A DNA stretch of 10,695 bases from the NCBI RefSeq assembly GCF_000003605.2, contig NW_003158494.1, forward strand, positions 1 through 10,695, read 5' to 3'. Position numbers and translations under genes: made by a program. Below the pieces are notes generated by a model. It was not told where the DNA came from and did no database searches. It saw only the letters and a program-made list of their open reading frames with translations. Every line of letters starts with the position of its first letter. Position 1 is the stretch's first letter. Origin of the DNA: Saccoglossus kowalevskii (taxonomy: Eukaryota > Hemichordata > Enteropneusta > Harrimaniidae). Shown here one piece after another: positions 1-9,207 of the stretch.

Positions 1-42
1 GATTCTCTTACACTAGGGTGTGACCTGTAACTCACACGTGAT
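1..42. repeat. Left-edge 42-bp monomer (end of a preceding HOR unit)
   Basis: This monomer is of the CTTACACTAGGTGTG type that directly precedes the unit-opening monomer at 2778 and 7855, so the window starts at the last monomer of an earlier unit. It carries one extra G (CTAGGGTGTG) relative to 7855-7895. The window starting exactly at monomer phase 1 may be chance or an arbitrary cut. Confidence 0.85.
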
Positions 43-83
43 GATTCTATTACACTAGCTATGACCTGTAACTCACACGTGAT

Positions 84-124
84 GATTCTCTCACACTAGG
101 TATGACCTGTAACTCACACGTGAT
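84..124. repeat. Consensus-like 41-bp monomer
   Basis: This copy matches the most common base at every position as far as I can judge, and serves as the reference for other calls. In order it has GATTCT, a first CTCACAC (monomer positions 7-13), the short inverted repeat AGGT-ATG-ACCT (15-25), TGTAA, a second CTCACAC (30-36) overlapping the E-box CACGTG (34-39), and a final AT. Further copies of this form are at 700, 2655, 2860, 4935, 6108, 6313, 7445, 7609, 7937, 8552, 10176 and 10463. Confidence 0.93.
114..124 (-). promoter_or_regulatory. E-box (CACGTG), one representative of an array-wide series
   Basis: Monomer positions 34-39 read CACGTG; on the minus strand the context is ATCACGTGTG. 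By my count about four fifths of the 262 monomers keep CACGTG here, giving sites on a 41-bp grid across the window. CACGTG is the core bound by many bHLH and bHLH-Zip proteins, and ATCACGTG fits the RTCACRTG consensus of yeast CDEI elements. Binding is not shown by the sequence; a six-base motif copied with every monomer may have no function. Confidence refers to the motif, not to regulatory activity. Confidence 0.4.
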
Positions 125-411
125 GATTCTCTCACACTAGGTATGACCTGTAACTCGCACGTGATGATTCTCTCACACTAGGTATGGTCTGTAACTCACA
201 CGTGATGATTCTCTTACACTAGGTGTGACCTGTAACTCACACGTAATGATTCTCTCACACCAGGTATGACCTGTAACTCACACGTGATGATTCTCTCACA
301 CTAGATATGACCTGTAAATCACACATGATGATTCTTTCACACTAGGTATGACCTGTAACTCACACGTGATGATTTTCTCACATTAGGTATGACCTGTGAC
401 TCACACGTGAT

Positions 412-452
412 GATTCTCTCACACTAGATATGACCTGTAACATGCACGTGAT
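412..452. repeat. Hybrid monomer (one-monomer deletion)
   Basis: Its left half (CTAGATATGACCT) matches the monomer at 1028 and its right half (GTAACATGCACG) matches the monomer at 1069. It is what an in-register 41-bp deletion across these two neighbours would leave. The same hybrid is at 8265-8305, so one event was copied along with the larger block. Confidence 0.85.
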
Positions 453-699
453 GATTCTCTCACACTAGTTAGAACATGTAACTCACACGTGAGGATTCTT
501 TCACACTAGATATGACCTGTAACTCACACGTGATGATTTTTTCACACTACTTAGAACCTGTAACTCACATGTGATGATTTTTTACACACTAGATATGATC
601 TGTAACTCACAGGTGATGATTCTCTCACAATAGGTATGACCTGTAACTCACACGTGATGATATTCTCACAATAGGTATGATCTGTAACTCACACGTGAT

Positions 700-1355
700 G
701 ATTCTCTCACACTAGGTATGACCTGTAACTCACACGTGATGATTCTCTCACACTAGGTATGACCTGTAACTCGCACGTGATGATTCTCTCACACTAGGTA
801 TGGTCTGTAACTCACACGTGATGATTCTCTTACACTAGGTGTGACCTGTAACTCACACGTAATGATTCTCTCACACCAGGTATGACCTGTAACTCACACG
901 TGATGATTCTCTCACACTAGATATGACCTGTAAATCACACATGATGATTCTTTCACACTAGGTATGACCTGTAACACACACGTGATGATTTTCTCACATT
1001 AGGTATGACCTGTGACTCACACGTGATGATTCTCTCACACTAGATATGACCTCTAACTCGCACGTGATGATTCTCTCACACTAGGTATGACCTGTAACAT
1101 GCACGTGATGATTCTCTCACACTAGTTAGAACATGTAACTCACACGTGAGGATTCTTTCACACTAGATATGACCTGTAACTCACACGTGATGATTTTTTC
1201 ACACTACTTAGAACCTGTAACTCACATGTGATGATTCTTACACACTAGATATGATCTGTAACTCACAGGTGATGATTCTCTCACAATAGGTATGACCTGT
1301 AACTCACACGTGATGATATTCTCACAATAGGTATGATCTGTAACTCACACGTGAT
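700..1355. repeat. Front module, second copy (16 monomers)
   Basis: It repeats the marker order of 84-699, with marker CGTAATG at 858 against 242 (616 bp apart, that is 15 monomers plus the extra T at 576). It keeps both the ACCTCTAACTCG monomer (1028) and the TAACATGCACG monomer (1069) that are merged in the first copy, so it is the fuller version. It joins directly to the 16-bp-deletion marker at 1356. One private change is TAACACACACG in monomer 946. Confidence 0.88.
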
Positions 1356-1421
1356 GATTCTTTCACACTAGGTATAGTCTGTAACTCACACACTAGGTAT
1401 GACCTGTAACTCACACATGGT
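1356..1421. repeat. 16-bp-deletion marker, copy 1
   Basis: This is a 66-bp pair made from two monomers with 16 bp missing. TATAGTCTGTAACTCACA runs straight into CACTAGGTATGACC, so the E-box and the next GATTCT are lost. The right partner ends in CACATGG instead of CACGTGA. It marks the boundary between the front and back modules. Confidence 0.92.
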
Positions 1422-1913
1422 GATTCTCTCGCACTAGTTATGACCTGTAACTCACACGTGATGATTCTCTCACACTAGGTATGACCCGTAACTCACACGT
1501 GATGATTCTCCCACACTAGATATGGCATTTAACTCACACGTGATGATTCTCTCACACTACTTATGACCTGTAACTCACACGTGATGATTCTTTCACACTA
1601 GGTATGACCTGTGACTCACACGTGATGATTCTTTCACACTTGGTATGACCTGTGACTCACACGTGATGATTATTTTACATTAGGTATGACCTGTAACTCA
1701 CACGTGATGATTCTTTCACTCTAGGTATGACCTGTGACTCACACGTGATGATTCTCTCACACTAGATATGACATTTAACTCACACGTGATGATTCTTACA
1801 CACTACTTATGACCTGTAACTCACACGTGATAATACTCTCACACTAAGTATGACCTGTAACTCACACGTGGTGATTCTCTCACACTAGGTATGACCTGTA
1901 ACTCACACGTGAT
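1422..1913. repeat. Back module of unit 1 (12 monomers)
   Basis: Marker order is CTCGCACTAG (1422), CCCGTAAC (1463), CTCCCACACTAGATATGGCATTTAAC type (1504), CACTACTTATG (1545), TTTCACACTAGG with TGTGAC (1586), CACACTTGG (1627), GATTATTTTACATT (1668), TTTCACTCTAGG (1709), GACATTTAAC (1750), TACACACTACTTATG (1791), AATACTCTCAC with CGTGGT (1832) and a consensus copy (1873). The ATTTAAC plus ACTTATG pair occurs twice, 246 bp (six monomers) apart, suggesting an older six-monomer duplication. The same order recurs at 5657-6148 and, altered, at 6994-7485 and 9274-9642. Confidence 0.85.
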
Positions 1914-2449
1914 GATTCTCTCACACTTAGGTATTTCCTGTAACTCAGACGTGGTGATTTTCTCACACTAGGTGTGACCTGTAAACTCACACGTGATGAT
2001 TCTTTCACATTAGTTATGACCTGAAACTCACACGTGATGATTCTCTTACATTACGTATGAATTGAAACGCACACGTGATGATTCTCTAACACTGGGTATG
2101 ACCTGTAACTCACACGTGATGATTCTTTCACATTTGGTTATGACCTGTAAGTCACACGTGATGATTTTATCACATTAGGTATGACCTGTAACTCACACGT
2201 GATGATTCTTTCACAATAGTTATGACCTGTAACTCACACGTGATGATTCTTTCACACTAGGTATGACCTGTGACTCACACGGGATGATTCTTTCACACTA
2301 GGTATGACCTGTGACTCACATGTGATTATTATTTTACATTAGGTATGACCTGTAACTCACACGTGATGATTCTCTTACACTACTTATGACCTGTAACGCA
2401 CACGTGATGATTCTCTAACACTGGGTATGACTTGTAACTCACACGTGAT
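1914..2449. repeat. Divergent, indel-containing segment of unit 1
   Basis: Three of the five single-base insertions lie here: CACACTTAGG (monomer 1914), GTAAACTC (1956) and CATTTGGTTATG (2121). Several monomers have unusual combinations, such as GTATGAATTGAAACGC (2039), CTAACACTGGG (2080, 2409) and TTTATCACATT (2163). The TATTTCCTGTAACTCAGACG monomer at 1914 has one clear match at 6149 and a partial one at the right window edge. This stretch looks less homogenised than the rest. Confidence 0.78.
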
Positions 2450-2818
2450 GATTCTCTTACAGTAGGTGTGACCTGTAACTCGCACGTGATGATTCTCTTA
2501 CACTAGGTGTGACCTGTAACTCGCACGTGATGATTCTCTTACACTAGGTATGATCTGTAACTCGCACATGATGATTCTTTCACAATAGGTATGGTCTGTA
2601 ACTCACACGTGATGATTCTCTTACACAAGGTGTGACCTGTAACTCACACGTGATGATTCTCTCACACTAGGTATGACCTGTAACTCACACGTGATGATTC
2701 TCTTACACTGGGTATGACCTGTAACTCACACGTGATGATTCTCTTACACTAGGTATGACCTGTAACTCACACGTGAGGATTCTCTTACACTAGGTGTGAC
2801 CTGTAACTCACACGTGAT
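2450..2818. repeat. CTTACACT-rich closing block of unit 1 (9 monomers)
   Basis: Seven of these nine monomers carry CTTACA in place of CTCACA; those at 2573 and 2655 do not. They include CTTACAGTAGGTGTG (2450) and a degenerate TATGGTCTG / GGTGTG pair (2573, 2614) resembling the front markers. Related blocks close unit 3 (7486-7895) and unit 4 (10053-10421), but the CGTTACG and CACACACAAG monomers found there are absent here. Confidence 0.8.
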
Positions 2819-3146
2819 GATTCTATTACACTAGCTATGACCTGTAACTCACACGTGATGATTCTCTCACACTAGGTATGACCTGTAACTCACACGTGAT
2901 GATTCTCTCACACTAGGTATGACCTGTAACTCGCACGTGATGATTCTCTCACACTAGGTATGGTCTGTAACTCACACGTGATGATTCTCTTACACTAGGT
3001 GTGACCTGTAACTCACACGTAATGATTCTCTCACACCAGGTATGACCTGTAACTCACACGTGATGATTCTCTCACACTAGATATGACCTGTAAATCACAC
3101 ATGATGATTCTTTCACACTAGGTATGACCTGTAACTCACACGTGAT

Positions 3147-3187
3147 GATTTTCTCACACTAGATATGACCTCTAACTCGCACGTGAT
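3147..3187. repeat. Hybrid monomer in unit 2
   Basis: The left end GATTTTCTCAC belongs to the monomer type seen at 987. The remainder, CACTAGATATGACCTCTAACTCG, belongs to the type at 1028. Other units have these as two neighbours, so one 41-bp monomer was lost here independently of the hybrid at 412. Confidence 0.82.
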
Positions 3188-3474
3188 GATTCTCTCACAC
3201 TAGGTATGACCTGTAACATGCACGTGATGATTCTCTCACACTAGTTAGAACATGTAACTCACACGCGAGGATTCTTTCACACTAGATATGACCTGTAACT
3301 CACACGTGATGATTTTGTCACACTACTTAGAACCTGCAACTCACATGTGATGATTCTTACACACTAGATATGATCTGTAACTCACACGTGATGATTCTCT
3401 CACAATAGGTATGACCTGTAACTCACACGTGATGATTTTCTCACAATAGGTATGATCTGTAACTCACACGTGAT
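3188..3474. repeat. Internal duplicate in unit 2, left copy (7 monomers)
   Basis: The order TAACATGCACG, TTAGAACATG, TTTCACACTAGATATG, CTTAGAACC, TACACACTAGATATGATC, CACAATAGG and CACAATAGG/GATC repeats at 3926-4212, exactly 738 bp (18 monomers) later. Private changes include CACGCGAG (3229) and TTTTGTCAC with CCTGCAAC (3311). Confidence 0.84.
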
Positions 3475-3925
3475 GATTCTCTAACACTGGGTATGACCTG
3501 TAACTCACACGTGATGATTCTTTCACACTAGTTATGACCTGTAACTCACACGTGATGATTTTCTCGCACTAGTTATGACCTGTAACTCACACGTGATGAT
3601 TCTTTCACACTAGTTATGACCTGTAACTCACACGCGATGATTCTTTCACACTAGTTATGACCTGTAACTCACACGTGATGATTCTTTCACACTAGGCATG
3701 ACCTGTGACTCACACGTGATGATTCTTTCACACTAGGTATGACCTGTGACTCACACGTGATAATTATTTTACATTAGGTATGACCTGTAACTCACACGTG
3801 ATGATTCTTTCACTCTAGGTATGACCTGTAACTCACACGTGATGATTTTCTCACACTAGATATGACCTGTAACTCACACGTGATGATTTTCTCACATTAG
3901 GTATTACCTGTAACTCACACGTGAG

Positions 3926-4212
3926 GATTCTCTCACACTAGGTATGACCTGTAACATGCACGTGATGATTCTCTCACACTAGTTAGAACATGTAACTCAC
4001 ACGTGAGGATTCTTTCACACTAGATATGACCTGTAACTCACACGTGATGATTTTTTCACACGACTTAGAACCTGTAACTCACATGTGATGATTCTTACAC
4101 ACTAGATATGATCTGTAACTCACACGTGATGATTCTCTCACAATAGGTATGACCTGTAACTCACACGTGATGATTTTCTTACAATAGGTATGATCTGTAA
4201 CTCACACGTGAT
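3926..4212. repeat. Internal duplicate in unit 2, right copy (7 monomers)
   Basis: It is the counterpart of 3188-3474 at an offset of 738 bp. It leads directly into the 16-bp-deletion marker, so this copy holds the canonical position at the end of the front module. Private changes include CACACGACTTAG (4049) and TTTTCTTACAATAGG (4172). Confidence 0.84.
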
Positions 4213-4278
4213 GATTCTTTCACACTAGGTATGGTCTGTAACTCACACACTAGGTATGACCTGTAACACACACATGAT
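4213..4278. repeat. 16-bp-deletion marker, copy 2
   Basis: It has the same junction (AACTCACACACTAGG at 4240) as copy 1. It differs in having TATGGTCTG rather than TATAGTCTG before the deletion, which may be the ancestral state, and TAACACACACATG after it. Confidence 0.92.
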
Positions 4279-5016
4279 GATTCTCTCGCACTAGTTATGA
4301 CCTGTAACTCACACGTGATGATTCTCTCACACTAGGTATGACCCGTAACTCACACGTGATGATTCTCCCACACTAGATATGGCATTTAACTCACACGTGA
4401 TGATTCTCTCACACTACTTATGACCTGTAACTCACACGTGATGATTTTCTCACAATAGGTATGATCTGTAACTCACACGTGATGATTCCTTCACACTAGT
4501 TATGACCTGTAACTCACACGTGATGATTTTCTCACATTAGGTATGACCTGTAACTCACACGTGATGATTCTTTCACACTAGTTATGACCTGTAACCCACA
4601 CGTGATGATTCTTTCACACTAGGTATGACCTGTGACTCACACGTGATGATTTTTTCACACTAGGTATGACCTGTGACTCACACGTGATGATTATTTTACA
4701 TTAGGTATGACCTGTAACTCACACGTGATGATTCTCTCACACTAGATATGACCTGTAACTCACACGTGATGATTCTCTTACACTGGGTATGACCTGTAGC
4801 TCACACGTGATGATTCTCTTACACTAGGTGTGCCCTGTAACTCACACGTTACGATTCTCACACACAAGTTATGACCTGTAACTCACACGTGATGATTCTA
4901 TTACACTAGCTATGACCTGTAACTCACACGTGATGATTCTCTCACACTAGGTATGACCTGTAACTCACACGTGATGATACTCTCACACTAGGTATGACCT
5001 GTAACTCGCACGTGAT

Positions 5017-6148
5017 GATTCTCTCACACTAGGTATGGTCTGTAACTCACACGTGATGATTTTCTTACACTAGGTGTGACCTGTAACTCACACGTAATGA
5101 TTCTCTCACACCAGGTATGACCTGTAACTCACACGTGATGATTCTCTCACACTAGATATGACCTGTAAATCACACATGATGATTCTTTCACACCAGGTAT
5201 GACCTGTAACTCACACGTGATGATTTTCTCACATTAGGTATGACCTGTGACTCACACGTGATGATTCTCTCACACTAGATATGACCTCTAACTCGCACGT
5301 GATGATTCTCTCACACTAGGTATGACCTGTAACATGCACGTGATGATTCTCTCACACTAGTTAGAACATGTAACTCACACGTGAGGATTCTTTCACACTA
5401 GATATGACCTGTAACTCACACGTGATGATTTTTTCACACTACTTAGAACCTGTAACTCACATGTGATGATTCTTACACACTAGATATTATCTGTAACTCA
5501 CACGTGATGATTCTCTCACAATAGGTATGACCTGTAACTCACACGTGATGATATTCTCACAATAGGTATGATCTGTAACTCACACGTGATGATTCTTTCA
5601 CACTAGGTATAGTCTGTAACTCACACACTAGGTATGACCTGTAACTCACACATGACGATTCTCTCGCACTAGTTATGACCTGTAACTCACACGTGATGAT
5701 TCTCTCACACTAGGTATGACCCGTAACTCACACGTGATGATTCTCCCACACTAGATATGGCATTTAACTCACACGTGATGATTCTCTCACACTACTTATG
5801 ACCTGTAACTCACACGTGATGATTCTTTCACACTAGGTATGACCTGTGACTCACACGTGATGATTCTTTCACACTTGGTATGACCTGTGACTCACACGTG
5901 ATGATTATTTTACATTAGGTATGACCTGTAACTCACACGTGATGATTCTTTCACTCTAGGTATGACCTGTGACTCACACGTGATGATTCTCTCACACTAG
6001 ATATGACATTTAACTCACACGTGATGATTCTTACACACTACTTATGACCTGTAACTCACACGTGATAATACTCTCACACTAGGTATGACCTGTAACACAC
6101 ACGTGGTGATTCTCTCACACTAGGTATGACCTGTAACTCACACGTGAT
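5017..6148. repeat. Unit 3 large duplication, left copy
   Basis: It runs from the TATGGTCTG monomer to a consensus copy after the CGTGGTG monomer, 28 monomers with one deletion marker. The uncommon GATTTTCTTACACTAGG variant at 5058 recurs only at 6395, 1337 bp later, tying the two copies to a specific duplication rather than general homogenisation. Private changes include CACACCAGG in monomer 5181 and GATATTATC in monomer 5468. Confidence 0.86.
5591..5656. repeat. 16-bp-deletion marker, copy 3
   Basis: The junction AACTCACACACTAGG starts at 5618. The left partner has TATAGTCTG and the right partner ends CACATGAC, a private variant. Confidence 0.92.
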
Positions 6149-6353
6149 GATTCTCTCACACTAGGTATTTCCTGTAACTCAGACGTGGTGATTTTCTCAC
6201 ACTAGGTGTGACCTGTAACTCACACGTGATGATTCTTTCACACTAGTTATGACCTGTAACTCACACGTGATGATTCTCTTACACTACTTATGACCTGTAA
6301 CGCACACGTGATGATTCTCTCACACTAGGTATGACCTGTAACTCACACGTGAT
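6149..6353. repeat. Junction segment between the unit 3 duplicates (5 monomers)
   Basis: It holds TATTTCCTGTAACTCAGACG (6149), TTTTCTCACACTAGGTGTG (6190), TTTCACACTAGTTATG (6231), CTTACACTACTTATG with TAACGC (6272) and a consensus copy (6313). It matches unit 1 from 1914 and the monomer at 2368, but without the extra bases seen at 1914 and 1956, so those insertions are probably private to unit 1. Confidence 0.78.
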
Positions 6354-7485
6354 GATTCTCTCACACTAGGTATGGTCTGTAACTCACACGTGATGATTTT
6401 CTTACACTAGGTGTGACCTGTAACTCACACGTAATGATTCTCTCACACCAGTTATGACCTGTAACTCACACGTGATGATTCTCTCACACTAGATATGACC
6501 TGTAAATCACACATGATGATTCTTTCACACTAGGTATGACCTGTAACTCACACGTGATGATTTTCTCACATTAGGTATGACCTGTGACTCACACGTGATG
6601 ATTCTCTCACACTAGATATGACCTCTAACTCGCACGTGATGATTCTCTCACACTAGGTATGACCTGTAACATGCACGTGATGATTCTCTCACACTAGTTA
6701 GAACATGTAACTCACACGTGAGGATTCTTTCACACTAGATATGACCTGTAACTCATACGTGATGATTTTTTCACACTACTTAGAACCTGTAACTCACATG
6801 TGATGATTTTTACACACTAGATATGATCTGTAACTCACACGTGATGATTCTCTCACAATAGGTATGACCTGTAACTCACACGTGATGATATTCTCACAAT
6901 AGGTATGATCTGTAACTCACACGTGATGATTCTTTCACACTAGATATAGTCTGTAACTCACACACTAGGTATGACCTGTAATTCACACATGATGATTCTC
7001 TCGCACTAGTTATGACCTGTAACTCACACGTGATGATTCTCTCACACTAGGTATGACCCGTAACTCACACGTGATGATTCTCCCACACTAGATATGGCAT
7101 TTAACTCACACGTGATGATTCTCTCACACTACTTATGACCTGTAACTCACACGTGATGATTCTTTCACACTAGGTATGACCTGTGACTCACACGTGATGA
7201 TTCTTTCACACTTGGTATGATCTGTAACTCACACGTGATGATTCTCTTACAATAGGTATGACCTGTGACTCACACGTGATGATTCTTTCACTCTAGGTAT
7301 GACCTGTGACTCACACGTGATGATTCTCTCACACTAGATATGGCATTTAACTCACACCTGATGATTCTTACACACTACTTATGACCTGTAACTCACACGT
7401 GATAATACTCTCACACTAGGTATGACCTGTAACTCACACGTGGTGATTCTCTCACACTAGGTATGACCTGTAACTCACACGTGAT
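6354..7485. repeat. Unit 3 large duplication, right copy
   Basis: It matches 5017-6148 at an offset of 1337 bp (33 monomers minus 16 bp), marker for marker. Differences include CCAGTTATG (6436), CTCATACGTG (monomer 6723), GATTTTTACACAC (6805), and a changed pair at 7199-7280 where GATCTGTAAC and CTTACAATAGG replace the TGTGAC and GATTATTTTAC forms. CACACCTGATG occurs at the end of monomer 7322. Confidence 0.86.
6928..6993. repeat. 16-bp-deletion marker, copy 4
   Basis: The junction starts at 6955, exactly 1337 bp after copy 3, as expected from the internal duplication of unit 3. Private changes are CTAGATATAGTC and TAATTCACACATG. Confidence 0.92.
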
Positions 7486-7895
7486 GATTATCTTACAGTA
7501 GGTGTGACCTATAACTCGCACGTGATGATTCTCTTACACTAGGTGTGACCTGAAACTCGCACGTGATGATTCTCTTACACTATGTATGATATGTAACTCA
7601 CACGTGATGATTCTCTCACACTAGGTATGACCTGTAACTCACACGTGATGATTCTCTTACACTGGTTATGACCTGTAACTCACACGTGATGATTCTCTCA
7701 CACTAGATATGACCTGTAACTCACACGTGATGATTCTCTTACACTGGGTATGACCTGTAACTCACACGTGATGATTCTCTTACACTAGGTGTGACCTGTA
7801 ACTCACACGTTACGATTCTCACACACAAGTTATGACCTGTAACTCACACGTGAGGATTCTCTTACACTAGGTGTGACCTGTAACTCACACGTGAT
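7486..7895. repeat. CTTACACT-rich closing block of unit 3 (10 monomers)
   Basis: It parallels 10053-10421 monomer by monomer: CTTACAGTAGG, CTTACACTAGG with GAAACTCGC, CACTATGTATG, consensus, CACTGGTTATG, CTAGATATG, CACTGGG, CGTTACG and CACACACAAG with CGTGAGG. It has one further GGTGTG monomer (7855) that is fused away at 10422. Confidence 0.85.
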
Positions 7896-7936
7896 GATTC
7901 TATTACACTAGCTATGACCTGTAACTCACACGTGAT

Positions 7937-8551
7937 GATTCTCTCACACTAGGTATGACCTGTAACTCACACGTGATGATTCTCTCACACTAGGTATGAC
8001 CTGTAACTCGCACGTGATGATTCTCTCACACTAGGTATGGTCTGTAACTCACACGTGATGATTCTCTTACACTAGGTGTGACCTGTAACTCACACGTAAT
8101 GATTCTCTCACACCAGGTATGACCTGTAACTCACACGTGATGATTCTCTCACACTAGATATGACCTGTAAATCACACATGATGATTCTTTCACACTAGGT
8201 ATGACCTGTAACTCACACGTGATGATTTTCTCACATTAGGTATGACCTGTGACTCACACGTGATGATTCTCTCACACTAGATATGACCTGTAACATGCAC
8301 GTGATGATTCTCTCACACTAGTTAGAACATGTAACTCACACGTGAGGATTCTTTCACACTAGATATGACCTGTAACTCACACGTGATGATTTTTTCACAC
8401 TACTTAGAACCTGTAACTCACATGTGATGATTTTTACACACTAGATATGATCTGTAACTCACAGGTGATGATTCTCTCACAATAGGTATGACCTGTAACT
8501 CACACGTGATGATATTCTCACAATAGGTATGATCTGTAACTCACACGTGAT
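7937..8551. repeat. Unit 4 front module, first copy (15 monomers, 615 bp)
   Basis: It corresponds to 84-699 at an offset of 7853, with only the extra T of monomer 576 differing by eye. The marker CGTAATG is at 8095 here and at 8710 in the second copy, exactly 615 bp apart. Confidence 0.88.
8265..8305. repeat. Hybrid monomer shared with unit 1
   Basis: It is the same merge of the ACCTCTAACTCG and TAACATGCACG neighbour types as at 412-452. Its presence at the same place in both units shows that the deletion predates copying of the block. Confidence 0.85.
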
Positions 8552-9207
8552 GATTCTCTCACACTAGGTATGACCTGTAACTCACACGTGATGATTCTCT
8601 CACACTAGGTATGACCTGTAACTCGCACGTGATGATTCTCTCACACTAGGTATGGTCTGTAACTCACACGTGATGATTCTCTTACACTAGGTGTGACCTG
8701 TAACTCACACGTAATGATTCTCTCACACCAGGTATGACCTGTAACTCACACGTGATGATTCTCTCACACTAGATATGACCTGTAAATCACACATGATGAT
8801 TCTTTCACACTAGGTATGACCTGTAACTCACACGTGATGATTTTCTCACATTAGGTATGACCTGTGACTCACACGTGATGATTCTCTCACACTAGATATG
8901 ACCTCTAACTCGCACGTGATGATTCTCTCACACTAGGTATGACCTGTAACATGCACGTGATGATTCTCTCACACTAGTTAGAACATGTAACTCACACGTG
9001 AGGATTCTTTCACACTAGATATGACCTGTAACTCACACGTGATGATTTTTTCACACTACTTAGAACCTGTAACTCACATGTGATGATTCTTACACACTAG
9101 ATATGATCTGTAACTCACAGGTGATGATTCTCTCACAATAGGTATGACCTGTAACTCACACGTGATGATATTCTCACAATAGGTATGATCTGTAACTCAC
9201 ACGTGAT
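8552..9207. repeat. Unit 4 front module, second copy (16 monomers)
   Basis: It corresponds to 700-1355 at an offset of 7852. The only difference I see is TAACTCACACG at monomer 8798, where unit 1 has TAACACACACG. Confidence 0.88.

Larger units (their letters stand above)
84..699. repeat. Front module, first copy (15 monomers) of an in-unit tandem duplication
   Basis: Marker monomers come in fixed order: consensus (84), CTCGCACG (125), TATGGTCTG (166), GGTGTGACC with CGTAATG (207), CACACCAGG (248), TAAATCACACATG (289), TTTCACACTAGG (330), TTCTCACATTAGG with TGTGAC (371), the hybrid at 412, TTAGAACATG (453), TTTCACACTAGATATG (494), CTTAGAACC (535), TACACACTAGATATGATC with CAGGTG (576), CACAATAGG (618) and GATATTCTCACAATAGG (659). 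The same order repeats from 700. One monomer is missing relative to the second copy because of the hybrid at 412. Monomer 576 has one extra T. Confidence 0.88.
43..2818. repeat. HOR unit 1 (68 monomers, 2776 bp)
   Basis: The unit opens with the ATTAC/CTAGCTATG monomer at 43 and runs to the next such monomer at 2819. The front module is present twice (84-699 and 700-1355), followed by the 16-bp-deletion marker (1356-1421). The back module has CTCGCACTAG (1422), CCCGTAAC (1463), GGCATTTAAC (1504), CACTACTTATG (1545), GATTATTTTAC (1668) and a second ATTTAAC/ACTTATG pair (1750, 1791). A divergent stretch and a run of CTTACACT monomers (2450-2818) close it. Its length is 68 x 41 minus 16 plus four single-base insertions, exactly 2776. 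It lacks the CGTTACG monomer that ends units 2-4. Confidence 0.85.
2819..4893. repeat. HOR unit 2 (51 monomers, 2075 bp)
   Basis: It opens with the ATTAC/CTAGCTATG monomer at 2819. It has a single ordered front module (2860-3474), then an intermediate run of TTTCACACTAGTTATG monomers (3516-3720) not seen as a block elsewhere. A second partial front module (3926-4212) precedes the 16-bp-deletion marker (4213). The back module is shortened and ends with CTTACACTGGG with TAGCTC (4771), GTGCCCTG with CGTTACG (4812) and CACACACAAG (4853). Length is exactly 51 x 41 minus 16. It is the shortest unit. Confidence 0.85.
4894..7895. repeat. HOR unit 3 (74 monomers, 3002 bp)
   Basis: It opens at 4894 and is the longest unit because nearly the whole front-plus-back module occurs twice (5017-6148 and 6354-7485). 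It therefore has two 16-bp-deletion markers. Length is exactly 74 x 41 minus 32. It closes with a CTTACACT block including CACACTATG (7568), CACTGGTTATG (7650), CACTGGG (7732), CGTTACG (7808), CACACACAAG (7814) and one extra GGTGTG monomer (7855) before unit 4. Confidence 0.85.

Noticed and set aside
1383-1397. CACACAC as a microsatellite seed
   Set aside because: The run is only three to four CA units and is the by-product of the 16-bp deletion joint; it does not expand in any of the five copies.
4847-4866. CGTTACG / CACACACAAG monomers as a separate regulatory element
   Set aside because: They are ordinary 41-bp monomers with a few substitutions, found at the same HOR position at 4847, 7808 and 10375; nothing points to a distinct function.
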